Below the pieces are notes generated by a model. That model saw only the letters and a program-made list of their open reading frames with translations, was not told the origin of the DNA and did not search any database. The translations under genes were made by a program, and so were the position numbers. DNA of 64,000 nt from Garcia nutans (lineage: Eukaryota; Streptophyta; Magnoliopsida; Malpighiales; Euphorbiaceae), in contig CANTUV010000035.1 of assembly GCA_947685225.1 (NCBI GenBank), forward strand, positions 6,331,501 to 6,395,500. Direction: 5' to 3'. Shown here piece by piece: positions 31,963 to 43,845 of the stretch; position 1 is the stretch's first letter; every line of letters starts with the position of its first letter.

Positions 31963-33195
31963 TCATTTCATACCATTCTTTTGCTGATAGGATATTATAC
32001 CTAGACCTTTCACTTGGATTTTAGACTCATCTCCAAATGAAATGTGCCCATCAATGATTTTCATTTCTGTGAATAAATGCTTATGCCCACACATATGATT
32101 ACTTACAGCAATATCGAGATACCATATTGTCTCATTATTGGTACTCTCATTATCATGGGCCATCATGAGAAGCCCATCATTGGATCCTTCTTCTGTGACT
32201 AAATTAGTGTTTTCTTTAACTTTTTTTTCAGCATAGCACTCTTTTGCATAGTATCCAAACTTGCCACAGTTATAACAATTATCAGAATTACATTCTTTTG
32301 CATAGTGACCAGGCTTGCCACATTTATAACACTCAATGTTTGAGTGATTTATCCGACCACCTCTACCACATCCTCGGCCTCGGCCTCTCCAATTTTGTTG
32401 GCTTGTCTGCCCATTTTCTCCATAATAGTCATTTTGACCACGACCTCTACCACCACGAACATTTCCATGACCTCTTCTGTCGCGTCCTCTTCCTCGAGAG
32501 TTTTGAAAATAAAATGCTTTTTCATCTACAATTGTTGCCTTTGTTTGAAGAGCCTCTTCAAGAGTCTCCTCCTTCTTTTTCTTCTTACGTTGTTCATGTG
32601 CTTCAAGAGAACCAACGAGCTCATCAACTGTTAATGTGGTGAGATCCTTTGACTCTTCGATAGCGCACACAACATTTTCAAATTTATCTGTCAATGATCG
32701 TAGTATCTTCTCCACAACTCGCGAATCATTTAATGTCTCACCATTTCGCTTGAGTTGATTCACCACGGTTTGAACACGTGTGATATAAGTTGATACACCT
32801 TCTGACTCCTTCGTTTTCATGCCTTCGAGCTCACCTCGAAGCATTTGTAGGCAAACTTGCTTGATACAATCAGCTTCTTTGAACACTTTCTCTAAAGTAT
32901 CCCACGCTTCTTTTGAAGTTGTCGAATTGGCAATCTTCTCAAAGCCCGACTCATCTACTGCTTGGAATAGCAGATAGAGAGCAGTTTTGTCCTTTGGTCG
33001 TGTCTCTTTTAACGCCTTTAGTTGGTTTGCACTCATGCCTGCAGTATCTGTTGGCTCGATAAAGTCTGTCTCAACTATCTCCCATACATCCTGTGCGCCT
33101 AGTAGTGCTCGCATTTGTATGCTCCAATTATCATAATTTAACTTTGTAAGACGTGGCAGGGGTATTTGCCCCAACGCACTTCCTGAATATGCCAT
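31963..33195 (-). CDS. gag: Copia gag, 410 aa
   Basis: Structural protein of the element, open from ATG 33195-33193 just after the primer-binding site. The N-terminus (IPLPRLTKLNYDNWSIQMRA) and LTVDELVGSLEAHEQ are typical of Copia gag. An RGRG-rich basic section (about residues 235-285) precedes two adjacent zinc knuckles, CYKCGKPGHYAKEC and CYNCGKFGYYAKEC; the second has Y for the usual H region neighbour pattern (GYYAKEC), so its zinc binding is doubtful. The frame runs into the protease region (IWYLDIAVSNHMCG), where the catalytic D-S/T-G is replaced by DIAVS, so the protease is dead. Confidence 0.85.
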   Translation of the reverse strand: MAYSGSALGQIPLPRLTKLNYDNWSIQMRALLGAQDVWEIVETDFIEPTDTAGMSANQLKALKETRPKDKTALYLLFQAVDESGFEKIANSTTSKEAWDTLEKVFKEADCIKQVCLQMLRGELEGMKTKESEGVSTYITRVQTVVNQLKRNGETLNDSRVVEKILRSLTDKFENVVCAIEESKDLTTLTVDELVGSLEAHEQRKKKKKEETLEEALQTKATIVDEKAFYFQNSRGRGRDRRGHGNVRGGRGRGQNDYYGENGQTSQQNWRGRGRGCGRGGRINHSNIECYKCGKPGHYAKECNSDNCYNCGKFGYYAKECYAEKKVKENTNLVTEEGSNDGLLMMAHDNESTNNETIWYLDIAVSNHMCGHKHLFTEMKIIDGHISFGDESKIQVKGLGIISYQQKNGMK

Positions 33196-33211
33196 GGCTC
33201 TGATACCAATT

Positions 33212-33560
33212 TGTTGTAAAAATTATGGAATCTAAATTTATTTTGTGACAAATTCAACAAGAAACTTTAAACTTCCAATATTAATTTAGAATATTAAACC
33301 ACTCTTACAATAAATAACAATTTCACAAAACATACATTTATTTCTCACCACTTACTCTTTTTATTCTCTTTTTCTTTTTCTTCTCAAAATCTGCTTCTTC
33401 CAAATGACTAATATTCATTTATATAGCAAACATTAGCCTACTATTTTTGACAAATTTCTAATTTTAGTTTTAATTTGGTTGGTATCCATTTTTTTAAATT
33501 TTGGCTGGTGCAAATTCTTCATACTAAATTAAGCATTGAGTTTATTATTTTTTCTCAACA
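33212..33560 (-). repeat. 5' LTR of the Copia element in the HflX intron
   Basis: 349 bp, followed on the sense strand by the primer-binding site at 33208-33197 after a three-base spacer. Confidence 0.9.
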
Positions 33561-35551
33561 ACATCAAGATTTTTTTGATAGTCATGTCTTCACCTTCTCT
33601 TGATTTTTATGTTGTAATGGCTGAAAGGTACTCCAGATAATAACTTCAACCACATTTTGATGACAAGAGTTGCTCCATGGTTCCAGTGTCATTGGCTAGT
33701 TTCAATTGCTAGATTTTTGGATTTAGATACCCTTACTGATACTGTCAATATGTATATGGCATAGAATTTATCTTTGTATATTCATATTTTCACTTGGAAC
33801 TCTAATCTCAGAATATTGGAAAGGCGCAATCATTGTTATCCCAAATTGAAGAGGTTCGCCGTACTCAAGCTTTGCAGCGTGCCACTCGCAAGAGGCATGG
33901 TGGATTACATAATAAAGGTTTAGCCATTTTGCTGTTGTTGGGTACAAAAATGCTGTAGGTCATCAAAATCTTATGAATGTTGCTCAAAAACTATTTGCCC
34001 TACTAAGCTATGCATTCTTAAACACAATTTTTTTTGTTTATTTTAGTTCACAGGGAAAGTCTACATTGGTCAGTGAACTCTCAGAGAGTGATTTTATAGT
34101 GATTGCCGGTTTTCGAATTTTCTTAAGCAAATGATTTAGATGTGTACTTCCTATTAAAAGTGACTTTGGTCCTAGGAAGTTTCAGTATATGTTTTTCTAC
34201 CTAACTATCTACTTGGACTTTTGGCATTTGCAGATTGTTTGCAACACTGGATCCAAGATTGAAAAGTGTTCTTCTTCCTTCAGGGTAAGATGTCTGGTTT
34301 TTTTTTTAAATTATTTACCTATTTTTCCTCTCATGTTCTGGGACTGTGAATGATTGAAGTTTTCCTGAATATACCATTTTGTGGAAATTTATAACTTTTT
34401 TCCCCTGCTGACCTGATTAAACAATAATATTCAGGAGGAAAGTGCTCCTTAGTTATACTGTGGGATTTATATCAGATTTGCCTGTGTAGGTAACTGCGAG
34501 CATATGCAGTAACTTTTGTTTAATCACATTGATCACTCTTCTTTACCATCTGTGTTTATATTTTTGTAGTTAGTGGAAGCATTTCATGCAACCTTGGAAG
34601 AAGTAGCAGAAGCAGACCTTCTAGTAGTAAGTCAATTCCTCCCCCTTTCATTGCTGATATGAGGGGCTTTTGTATAGTGATAGACCACCTTTTTCTTTTG
34701 TTGGTCCCTGTATATTTTACATTCTGTTGGTCTGAAGTTCATAACTCCAACAACTAAACAGGAAGGTTTGAGATAGAGGTGGAAACAGATCAAAGAGAAG
34801 AAAAAAAAATAAAATAAAGAAATAGAAACATGGTGAATGGTGAGACATCAAATGTACAACTTTCAATTAAAGGTTATTGCATTTCTTCTTCATTTTTGTT
34901 CAATTCAGCTTAGGAAGTTGAGATGTTGACTTCATGTATAAGTTCATTCTTCTAAAAGTTGGTATCAGAAGTGAAATGTCTGAGCATCATCATTTCTAGT
35001 TGTCTTTTTATATCATTTCTTTTACGCATCTCGTCTCCTTAAGGAATGGCTTAAAGTCAATGCTGCTTATTTGTGTGTACGCGGCCACATTTTGTTAACT
35101 CTCTTCCATTCCATATTTTGTTAACTCTCTTCCATTGTTTCACTCTTAGTGATTTTAATCAATTACATTATGCATCTTATAAACCGGACTATATTGGCGC
35201 AGCATGTAATAGACTGCACTGCTCCTAATCTTGATGAACATCGCACAACAGTGTTGCAAGTTCTTCAGCAAATAGGAGTGTCAAATGAGAAGCTTCAGAG
35301 TATGATTGAAGTCTGGAATAAGGTGCTACAATGAATTGTTTATGTTTTCATCTCCCTTCAAATTAACCATAAAAAGAATCTGCAGTATTTCCTAATTTTA
35401 TTTATTATTCAGATTAATTATGAAGAGGAGTTAAAGGGTGCCGATGAATTCCTAGATGATGATGATTCTAGCAGCTGGCCTGCGGATGAAGATGATATTG
35501 GATCTGAGATATTATTTGAAGTTGAAAATGCTAATGTCAATAGGTCTCTAG

Positions 35552-35760
35552 TATTGAAACAGTTGACTAAATCCCCTTAAACATAGCATCATATCCCTAA
35601 TTTTTAGCTCCATTTATTCCATATATTCTGTATTTACTTATTTCCTTTTTTCATTGAGTTCTTTGTGTATAAATTGTTCCTGTAACCTCTGTATAGTATA
35701 TTGCAATACAATCTTTTCTCTCCAAAATACATTGTTTATTCTAGAGTCAGATTTATAATA
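35552..35760 (+). repeat. 5' LTR of the exon-inserted Copia element
   Basis: 209 bp; differs from the 3' copy at two positions (TTTTTAGCTC/TTTTTGGCTC and GTTCCTGT/GTTCTTGT). Confidence 0.95.
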
Positions 35761-35839
35761 TGGTATCAGAGCTTAAGGATTCAGTCGTAGTGGCTGTTGT
35801 CTAAAGGGCTTCATCATTTACCATAATACCTTCTCGGAA

Positions 35840-36973
35840 ATGGCAGGAGAAGAAGACAGTAGCGCAACCAGTAGAGCCACTGGTGAAACGTTCACAGCAA
35901 CACAAATAGCATCTTTGTTGCAGAACCTAACACCAAATCAAGACAATCAGTCAGTAGCAATAAATCAGACCATTCAATTATCAACAAAATTGAATGAAAT
36001 GAACTATTCTGTGTGGTCAAGGCTTATGAAGATGGCCTTAGGGAGTCGTGGAAGGCTGGATCATATCGCCAGTATAGCCAAAGCACCTGAAAAAGACACA
36101 CCGGAGTTTGTTAGATGGGAACGAGCAGATCTACAGGTGTGTACCTGGATGATAGACAACATGGAACCCGAACTGGTTCCAAACTACATCGAATGCCCGT
36201 CAGCCAAAGATATGTGGGAAAGCTTGGCCACCACATAAGGTCAAGGAAAGAAGGGGATGCACATTTTCGATTTAACCAGCAAAGCAAATAGAATTACAAA
36301 GGGGTCAGACTCGTTAGAACAGTATTATAGTAAACTACAAAGAATCTGGAGGGAGATTGAGGTTAGGCAGCCTAACCCGATGGAGTGCCCGAAGGATATT
36401 CTGACATTTAATCGCCTCCGATCAGAAAACAAACTTTTCCAGTTTTTATCCGGCATAGGAGATGAGTATGATGGAGAAAAAAGAGACATGCTAAAAGGTG
36501 AACCCTTACCGACGGTAGAAGAAGCATATGCCACCATCAGAAACGAAAGAGATCGGAGAGCAATCATGGCCAGTTATTCATCATCGGCGGCAGTCCCGTC
36601 ATCAGATAGTACTTCAGGGATCGGCACTGGTATGGCTCAAAAATCACAGAATGAGGTTGCACAGGGGTTCGCCACCAGGCCAGGCTCAGATAGGAGCTAC
36701 CGTTCATCACAGCGTGGCGGCGGCGGAGATGACGGCAAACCATCTCAGAAGAACGGCGGAGGTGGGTCTGTGGACAAGTCAAAATTGAAATGTAGCCACT
36801 GTGGACTTTCAAGACATACGAAAGAAAACTGTTTTGAATTAATTGGCTTCCCGGAGGGCTGGACTAGTCGCCGGCAGAATAGAAACCAAAGAGGAGATCA
36901 GAGAGGGACGGCCATGGCAGTAAGCGAAGAGGCACAACCTGAAAAAAAAAAGATGAAGAGGGAAAGAAAATAG
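35840..36973 (+). pseudogene. gag: Copia gag with one nonsense codon
   Basis: Starts at ATG 35840. The UBN2-type gag region reads TKLNEMNYSVWSRLMKMALG. A TAA at 36236-36238 interrupts the frame after SLATT, and the same frame continues with GQGKKGMHIFDLTSKANR. A glycine-rich section and one CCHC-like knuckle (CSHCGLSRHTKENC) follow at about 36790-36830. The frame ends at 36973 just after a run of ten A at 36942-36951, where slippage probably moved it out of register with the protease frame that starts before 36988. Confidence 0.85.
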
Positions 36974-36987
36974 GGCAGGCGGCGTAT

Positions 36988-39900
36988 ATGAGGGAGGCTG
37001 AACCCTCAAATATAAAGGGGGAAGGTAACCCTAAAAATTCTCAAAATGGCCCTTGTATTTCTTTTTTCCAGGAAAGGAAGGCAGATTCTGTTTTTTCTAA
37101 AATTGACCCCAGAAGAATTAGAAATGTTCAAATAGATCCAGAACAGGAGAAAAAAGATAAATTTGGGATAAGTATGCTTGCCAAAAGTAAAAATCAGTGG
37201 CTGATAGATTCTGGCTCAACTGACACTATTACTCATGACAGACAGGACTTGGCATCTACATCTGTACCATTAAAACACTCAATTCAGAGTGCGAATGGAG
37301 AACTATCATCAGTAGAGGGAGCTGGAACTATTGAAATATCACCAAACTTAAAACTAAAAAATTGTCTTTTTGTACCAGATTTGTCATGCAAATTACTATC
37401 AGTCAGTCACGTCACACGGGAATTAAACTGTATCGTACTAATGTATCCATCATTTTGCCTTTTACAGGATATCCAATCTGGGAAAGTGATTGGACGTGGC
37501 ACTGAGCGTGAAGGACTCTACTACATAGATGAGGTAGTTCAACACGGGATCGCTGGGCTAGCTCGCGGATCAGTTGAAAGGCAGAAGTGGTTGTGGCACA
37601 GACGGTTAGGTCATCCTTCGTTAGGATATCTTAAGATTTTATTTCCAAATTTATTTTCCAGTACCTCTAGTTTATCTTGTGAGACTTGTTATTTGTCTAA
37701 GAGTCATAAACATTCTTATAAACCTAATAATACTAGAGAACAGTCTGTTTTCTCCCTTATTCATTCTGATGTGTGGGGACCGGCTCCAAATTTGGATTCT
37801 GATATTACTCATAGTGGTTTCAAATTTTTTGTGTTGTTTATTGATGACTGCTCTAGAGTTACATGGGTTTATTTTTTACGGCAAAAATCTGAGGTTGCAT
37901 TAAAATTTGTTGAGTTCTATTCTATGGTTCAAAATCAATTTCAGAAAAATATTAAAATTCTACGTTCTGACAATGGAGGGGAATATGTAAATACTACCCT
38001 AAAACAATTTTTCAGAGAGAAGGGGATCCTTCATCAAACCACCTGTCCTAATACTCCTCAACAGAATGGGGTAGCAGAACGGAAGAACAGATTAATCCTT
38101 GAAATGACTAGAGCAATGTTGATAGAAGCTCGTTTTCCCCATTTTTGTGGCCCGAAGCTGTTGCAACCTCAGTTTATCTTATAAACAGACTACCAACCAA
38201 GATTCTTAATTTCAGGACACCTATTAAAGAGTTAGGTAGTCAGGTCAGTGTTCCTTCCTCCATGAGTCTTCAACCTCGTGTCTTTGGTTGTTCAGTTTTT
38301 GTTCATATTCCTAAGTCTGAAAGATCCAAATTTGAGGCATGTTCCCTTAAGTGTGTCTTCATTGGGTATGGTCATAATAAAAAAGGATATAGATGTTATC
38401 ACCCCTCAACTAGGTGAGTTTATGTTTCTATGGACTGTGATTTTCTAGAAACTGAACTTTTCTATCATAGCCACCTCACTGGTCAGGGGGAGAGTCGGAA
38501 AGATCCATTGAGTTGGCTTAATAGTGTTAGTGTCGATGTGTTACCCGTGTCTGTTGCCACCTCTACTATGCCTGATACAGATCCAAAAGAGTTAGTACGT
38601 GGTTCCACAGAACAGCCGAGTCTTGTGGGCCAGAGTTCAACACCAGAGCCTATCCATCCACTAGATGAATGTGAGGTAAATTCTGATAGTACTAATATAG
38701 TTGTGACTGATAGTACAGGGAATGATCACTCTGAATCAAGTAAGGAATCAGAACCAGAGCAGACAGAGCCACAGAGATATGTCCTTCCTCCAAGAAGTAC
38801 AAGAGGAATTCCACCTCTAAGATATGAACCAGAATTTGAACCTAAAGGTTCCAAGTATCCAGTTGCCATGTCCACCAAGGGGAGTTTGTCAGAAACAGCC
38901 AAGTCATATAAAAAGGCAGTTTACTCAGAAGACCTTCCTAGAAATCTGGAGGACGCAATGAGTCAAAAAGAATGGAGGAAAGCGATGGAGGAAGAAATGA
39001 GGGCACTTAAAAAGAATGATACTTGGGATAAATGTAAACTTCCTGATGGAAAGAAGCCAGTTGGGTGCAGATGGGTCTATGCGATTAAAAGGAGAGCAGA
39101 TGGCACAATAGAAAGGCATAAAGCCAGGTTAGTTGCAAAAGGCTATACACAAACATATGGGATAGATTACTCAGAGACATTTTCTCCAGTGGCCAAGATT
39201 GATACCATCAGGATAATCTTCTCAGGTACAGCCAATTTTAACTGGCCACTACATCAGTTTGATGTGAAGAATGCATTTCTTCATGGAGAGTTAGAAGAAG
39301 AAGTGTACATGGTTCCTCCTCCGGGATTCTCCGAAAGTTTTAAGTCAAATGAAGTTTGCAGATTGAGAAAAGCCCTTTATGGGTTAAAGCAGTCTCCACG
39401 AGCATGGTTTGGTAGATTTACCAATGTGATGAAAAAATACGGATATGAACAAAGTAATGGTGATCACACTTTGTTCATTAAAAGGAGAGAAAGTTTTGTT
39501 ACATGTTTGATCATATACGTTGATGATATGATCATCACAGGAAATGATACAGAAGAGATCAAGAGACTTAGAAAGAATTTGTTTCAAGAATTCGAAATGA
39601 AAGACTTGGGACAACTAAAATACTTTCTGGGAATAGAGGTTCTTCGATCCAAAAGAGGAATCTTTATCTCTCAAAAGAAGTACATACTTGACCTCTTAGC
39701 AGAAACAGGAATGCTAGATTGCAAGCCAGTCGACACTCCTATGGTGGTTAATCATGGGTTAAGAATTGATGACAATGCTAAGCCGACTGATCAGAGACAA
39801 TACCAGCACCTGGTTGGAAAGCTTATATATCTAGCACATACCAGACCTGACATTGCCTATGCAGTTGGGGTCCTTAGTCAATTTATGCATCACCCACAGC

Positions 39901-40484
39901 ATGACCATATGGAGGCGGCCATAAGAGTTATTAGATACCTGAAGGGTTCATCAGGGAGAGGGGTATGGTTTAGAAACCATGGTCATTTGGAAGTCCAAGC
40001 TTACACAGACGCAGATTGGGCAGGAAGTTCCACTGATAGAAAATCTACATCAGGATATTTTGCTTTTGTAGGAGGGAACCTTGTAACATGGAAGAGTAAA
40101 AAACAGAAGGTGGTGGCTCTCTCCAGTGCAGAAGCAGAGTTTAGAGGAATAGCTCGTGGAGTTACTGAAATTCTTTGGATAAGAAAGGTCTTAAGTGAGA
40201 TTGGTTTTCCTATCCAGGAAGCTAGCAGCATAATGTGTGATAATAAAGCAGCCATTAGTATTTCTGGAAATCCAGTGCAGCATGACAGAACTAAGCATGT
40301 CGAAATTGATCGACATTTCATTAAGGAGAAACTGGATAATGGTATTATCTCACTTCCTCATGTACGGACTGAAGATCAATTAGCTGATATTTTGACCAAA
40401 GCTGTTAATGGTCGGATCTTTCATAAGATTATTAGCAAGTTGAACGTGTGTGATCCCACAGTACAACTTGAGGGGGAGTATTGA
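36988..40484 (+). pseudogene. pol: Copia pol with two breaks
   Basis: 36988-38184 encodes protease (WLIDSGSTDTITHD), the GAG-pre-integrase region (WLWHRRLGHPSL) and integrase (IHSDVWGP, RSDNGGEYVN, PQQNGVAERKN). A one-base loss near 38140 (CATTTTTGTGG) shifts the frame, which resumes as WPEAVATSVYLINRLPT. A TGA at 38415-38417 then stops it; the frame continues with VYVSMDCDF. From 38430 to 40484 it is open: reverse transcriptase with HQFDVKNAFLHG and YVDDMIITGND, RNase H with YTDADWAGS and ALSSAEAEFRG, and the C-terminal TEDQLADILTKAV. The two lesions and the gag breaks make it non-autonomous. Confidence 0.88.
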
Positions 40485-40687
40485 AACAGTTGACTAAATC
40501 CCCTTAAACATAGCATCATATCCCTAATTTTTGGCTCCATTTATTCCATATATTCTGTATTTACTTATTTCCTTTTTTCATTGAGTTCTTTGTGTATAAA
40601 TTGTTCTTGTAACCTCTGTATAGTATATTGCAATACAATCTTTTCTCTCCAAAATACATTGTTTATTCTAGAGTCAGATTTATAATA
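40479..40687 (+). repeat. 3' LTR of the exon-inserted Copia element
   Basis: 209 bp, preceded by the polypurine tract and followed by the target duplication TCTAG. Confidence 0.95.
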
Positions 40688-40780
40688 TCTAGGGGTGGAA
40701 GAAGATGAAGGAGATTTTGTAGAGGAGCAATCTGATTGCTCTGATAGCTGGCTATTATCAGGAGATGACCAAGAGATGCC

Positions 40781-40860
40781 AGGTGATAATTGGTTGAAGA
40801 GTCTGGATGACCAACAAGGCAGGTGATAATTGATTGAAGAGTCTGGATGACCAACAAGGC
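40781..40860 (+). repeat. 40-bp tandem duplication in the HflX last exon
   Basis: Two adjacent 40-bp copies (40781-40820 and 40821-40860) beginning AGGTGATAATTG and differing at one base. Since 40 is not a multiple of three, the copy shifts the frame and brings a TGA into it. Confidence 0.9.
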
Positions 40861-41151
40861 GAGACCTTAAATGACTCGGGGGTGAAAAAAGATCTGCAGT
40901 CCCAATGTCAGCATGGTCCCCATCTCAAAGTATCTGTTGCAACAGGAGTTGGTTTGCAACAGTTAGTAGAGCTCATTGATGAAAGGTTAAAGACCCAGGA
41001 TGAGACATTAAAGGCTCAGAACGTAGTAGAAAGGGGTATCTTTGATAGAAAATGGAAGCCTTCACGTACAGATGATGCTGGCATGGTGACAGTAACGGAT
41101 GATACATGGTCCGGTCATCTTTGTTCTTGTTTAAAGATAGGTGTGGACTAG

Positions 41152-43462
41152 ACTTCAATATTTTGGGAGGCCAAAATAAAAATGAAAAGAAAAATACTAA
41201 TTTTTTTAAAAAAAAATTGTGGGGAAATAAAAATTTTAAAATTTTGCAAGTGCTGTGTAGTTCCCTCTCAGTTGAAAGACCAAGTGGGAGCCCAATGAAG
41301 GTTTCATGGGAAGTTGCAGCTACTCGAGGAATTCTTATTGTTTAATAAATATTTGTTCTTATGAACAGTGCAGAATTACTGAAGCCTAAGAAGTTTATGA
41401 AAGATTTGGGTGCGAGGATAAACATGCTGCATAGGAGATGATCATTCAGTTGATCATTCTGAACAAACAGAATTAGAAAAGTAGGGAAGAGATGATTTCC
41501 TACATATATATATATATATAGCCAGAGAGAGAGAGAGACAGTGAGGGATGGCAAGGGGTCGGTTTTTTTCTCAGGCATCCTAACTCCTAACCAATATTCT
41601 TGGGTTGAAACAGATTCGGATGATATGAAATAGATTGAATATGCAATTTAATTTTCAAGTAGAGTTCGGGTATATAAATTTGGATATTTTACATTGTAAA
41701 TTATTTTTTTCATTATATGTATGTGAAAAGGAAAGAAAAAAAACAAACGGATTTGGCTGGGTTCTGGTTTATAGTATTTTTAATATGATTTGGAAGGATT
41801 AAAGTAACAAAGATTTTAATCGGATTTGGGAATATACTGAGTATGTGTAGTGTAATTTTTGTGGATATTTTCTCTCTCGTCAAGTATTTTGCGCTTGTGG
41901 CTTTGTGGAAGAGGAATGAGACAAGAGAGGAGAAAGTGAAAATGTGAAATCTAGTTCCACTAGCAATTTATTTCTCCTTGCGCAATGGAAAATGGCATGT
42001 TTAGATTTTGGAAATGATTTGGTTTGGATAAATGAAAGAAGAAAAAAATAGATATTTCAAAAATAGGGTTATTAAGCTAATTGAAATGTTAAATTGCATA
42101 ATAAATTAAAAAAATTAAAAAATATCATATATTAGCAGAAAAATTATTTGGAGTTTCAATCTTTTATAAGTTATAATTCTAACTTTAATAGTAAATATTT
42201 ATTTTTAATTATGATGATGCTGATATATATAAATTTATGTTCTCTTCAATATATATATATATATATATATATTAAATTGATAAGTTTACTCCACTTATTA
42301 TTATTTTCAATGATTTCCAATTTGTATCATGAAATTAATATTAATAATTATAGATTTAGTAATATTGTATGTGTTTATAATAAAAAAAAATTTAAGAATG
42401 TCTTATAAATTATACAATTTCAACGCTTAAATATGATTTTTTCTTTTTTAATTTTTAGAGGATGTCATATTATATTTTAAATTATTTAATAATTTTTCAT
42501 ATTTCATAAATAATAATAAATAAAAATTTAAATTATAAAAATTAACTTAATTAAAAAAAAGAATTTGTTATTTTTTTAATAATTAAAATTTAATTCACAT
42601 GGTCTCATTATAAATAAATAAATAAATAAATTTTATTTTTTATTTATAAATATTTTAATTTTCATATAAATAATATTTTTTATCGAAATAAAATATTAAA
42701 GATCTAATGAGTCCGACCATTATCTAGACTTCGCTCATTACGGAAATATTGGTGCACCGGGCTGTCTTTTTTTTTTATCTTAATAACACATTAAAAAAAG
42801 AAAAAAATATGATATTAATTTTATGGAGATAGATTTACTAAAATTAAAGTTATATAATATCATTTTAAATTATTAACGTATAATTTATTAACAGACCACT
42901 AAAATATAAAAATAATAAAAATTAGTTATAAACTAGTAATATATAATTGTCACTTTTAAATTATTGTCAAACAAAAATAAAAAATTAGTTATTATACTAA
43001 TTTAATTTTTGTTCAATTTTATTTTAAATTTATTCAAAATAAATTTATATATTAAATATAATTTTTTTATATTTTAAAATTTTAATTCCCTCAATTAAAT
43101 TCTGATTTCGCCTCTACCGAGCACCCACAGCCAGAAAGCTACCCTCTTCTTGGTATCTGGTTTGCCGCATTTAATAATGCGGTTCAGCCTGTATGTAAGA
43201 AGGCGTTTCAGCCTGTTGTGATAGTGGCTATTGTTAATTGGAGGATAAGTGAATGCATAGTCTTGCAGTCAGAACTCAAAAGGATGCGGGCGCGGGCTAT
43301 GATTTTTATTTTTTAATAACCATTCAAAATCCTTTTTATAAATTTTTTAAAAATATTTATTGTTATATATTTAAAATTTGAAATTATAAATTTGCAACTA
43401 TAAGAAATAATTATATCTAAATTTAATGAACCAAATTTTATATAGTTTGCTTCTTCTTCTTC
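41152..43462. other. AT-rich spacer with simple repeats and possible transposon ends
   Basis: Begins with the 3' flank of HflX (AATAAA near 41343). (TA)n runs lie at about 41505-41520 and 42248-42272 and a (GA)n run near 41526. Between about 42690 and 43125 sequences such as AGAGGCGAAATCAG (minus strand, 43118) look like ends of old hAT-type elements. No gene is seen. Confidence 0.4.
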
Positions 43463-43845
43463 TTTTTTTTGGAGAAATAAAAACTTTATTAAAACCAAAC
43501 AAGAAACAAAGGGATACCAAAACGAAAGGAACTAAACCTTAGCTAATAGGCTATTATCCATACACCCAAAATTAAATTCCTTCCTCTTCAGCATCTGAGC
43601 AATAATATTAGAAAGAAAAGTGGGAGATTCACTCCAACTACAGAGACTAGGGAAATCAACAGAATTTCTAGCAAGAAAATGCGCAGCTCTGTTGCCTTGT
43701 GTTCTAAACCAGCACAGTTTGCTACCTACTAAATGCAGAAACAAATTGCTGCAATCTTCTATAATACTACCTAGCTCCAAAATTTTGGCATCCGAAGAAT
43801 TAAACATTTGGAAAATAATTATGAAAATTACACCTTCTGTCATTT
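43463..43845 (-). mobile_element. 5'-truncated LINE, 3' end with RNase H-like region and poly(A)
   Basis: The minus-strand frame 43843-43532 reads IIEDCSNLFLHLVGSKLCWF, TQGNRAAHFLARNSVDFPS and CSWSESPTFL, the pattern of the C-terminal RNase H-like (RVT_3) region of plant L1-type LINEs. Downstream on the same strand come AATAAA (43490-43485) and a run of eight A (43470-43463). The element is 5'-truncated, as is usual for LINE insertions. Confidence 0.7.

Larger units (their letters stand above)
28750..33560 (-). mobile_element. Copia LTR retrotransposon (Tork/Tnt1-like), decayed, in an HflX intron
   Basis: 4811-bp element on the minus strand with LTRs 33212-33560 (5') and 28750-29101 (3'), starting TGTTG and ending CAACA. 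The 5-bp target duplication ACATC is at 28745-28749 and 33561-33565. The primer-binding site TGGTATCAGAGC is at 33208-33197; the polypurine tract AAAGGGAGAATT abuts 29102. The LTRs differ at about ten positions in 350 bp plus indels, so it is older than the other two well-preserved elements. gag is open; pol is broken in several places. Confidence 0.92.
35552..40687 (+). mobile_element. Copia LTR retrotransposon inserted in an HflX coding exon
   Basis: 5136-bp element. LTRs 35552-35760 and 40479-40687, both 209 bp, beginning TATTG and ending ATAATA, with two mismatches between them. The 5-bp target duplication TCTAG is at 35547-35551 and 40688-40692; without the element and one copy, the HflX frame reads on through NRSL GVEEDEG. 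The primer-binding site TGGTATCAGAGC starts at 35761, directly after the LTR; the polypurine tract GAGGGGGAG is at 40470-40478. gag and pol together carry two nonsense codons and two frame changes. Confidence 0.95.
27958..41151 (+). pseudogene. HflX-type GTPase gene, 5'-incomplete, decayed, with two retrotransposon insertions
   Basis: Plant HflX proteins are organelle-type ribosome-associated GTPases. Exon remnants on the plus strand: 27958-28025 (GAGETELQLQRRR), 33812-33954, 34054-34108, 34234-34284 (LFATLDPRLKSVLLPSG), 34435-34489, 34570-34626 (LVEAFHATLEEVAEADLLV), 35203-35322 (ending IEVWNK) and 35413-35551 joined by 40693-41151. Lesions: one-base deletions near 27974 and in 33825-33835; insertion and deletion around the G1 loop (34054-34108); G3 Asp changed to Tyr (TAT at 34454-34456); the last codon of 34435-34489 is TAG where Gln is expected; G4 NKxD reads NKIN; a 40-bp tandem duplication at 40781-40860 shifts the frame. 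Exons before 27958 are not found. One Copia element sits in the first intron seen, another inside the last exon. Recalled counterpart: At3g49725. Confidence 0.88.

Noticed and set aside
35761..35772. tRNA-like TGGTATCAGAGC sequences (also at 18169-18180 and 33197-33208)
   Set aside because: These are retrotransposon primer-binding sites; no cloverleaf surrounds them.
42690..43125. One or two further hAT miniature elements
   Set aside because: End-like motifs are present, but I could not pair the ends or find a target duplication.
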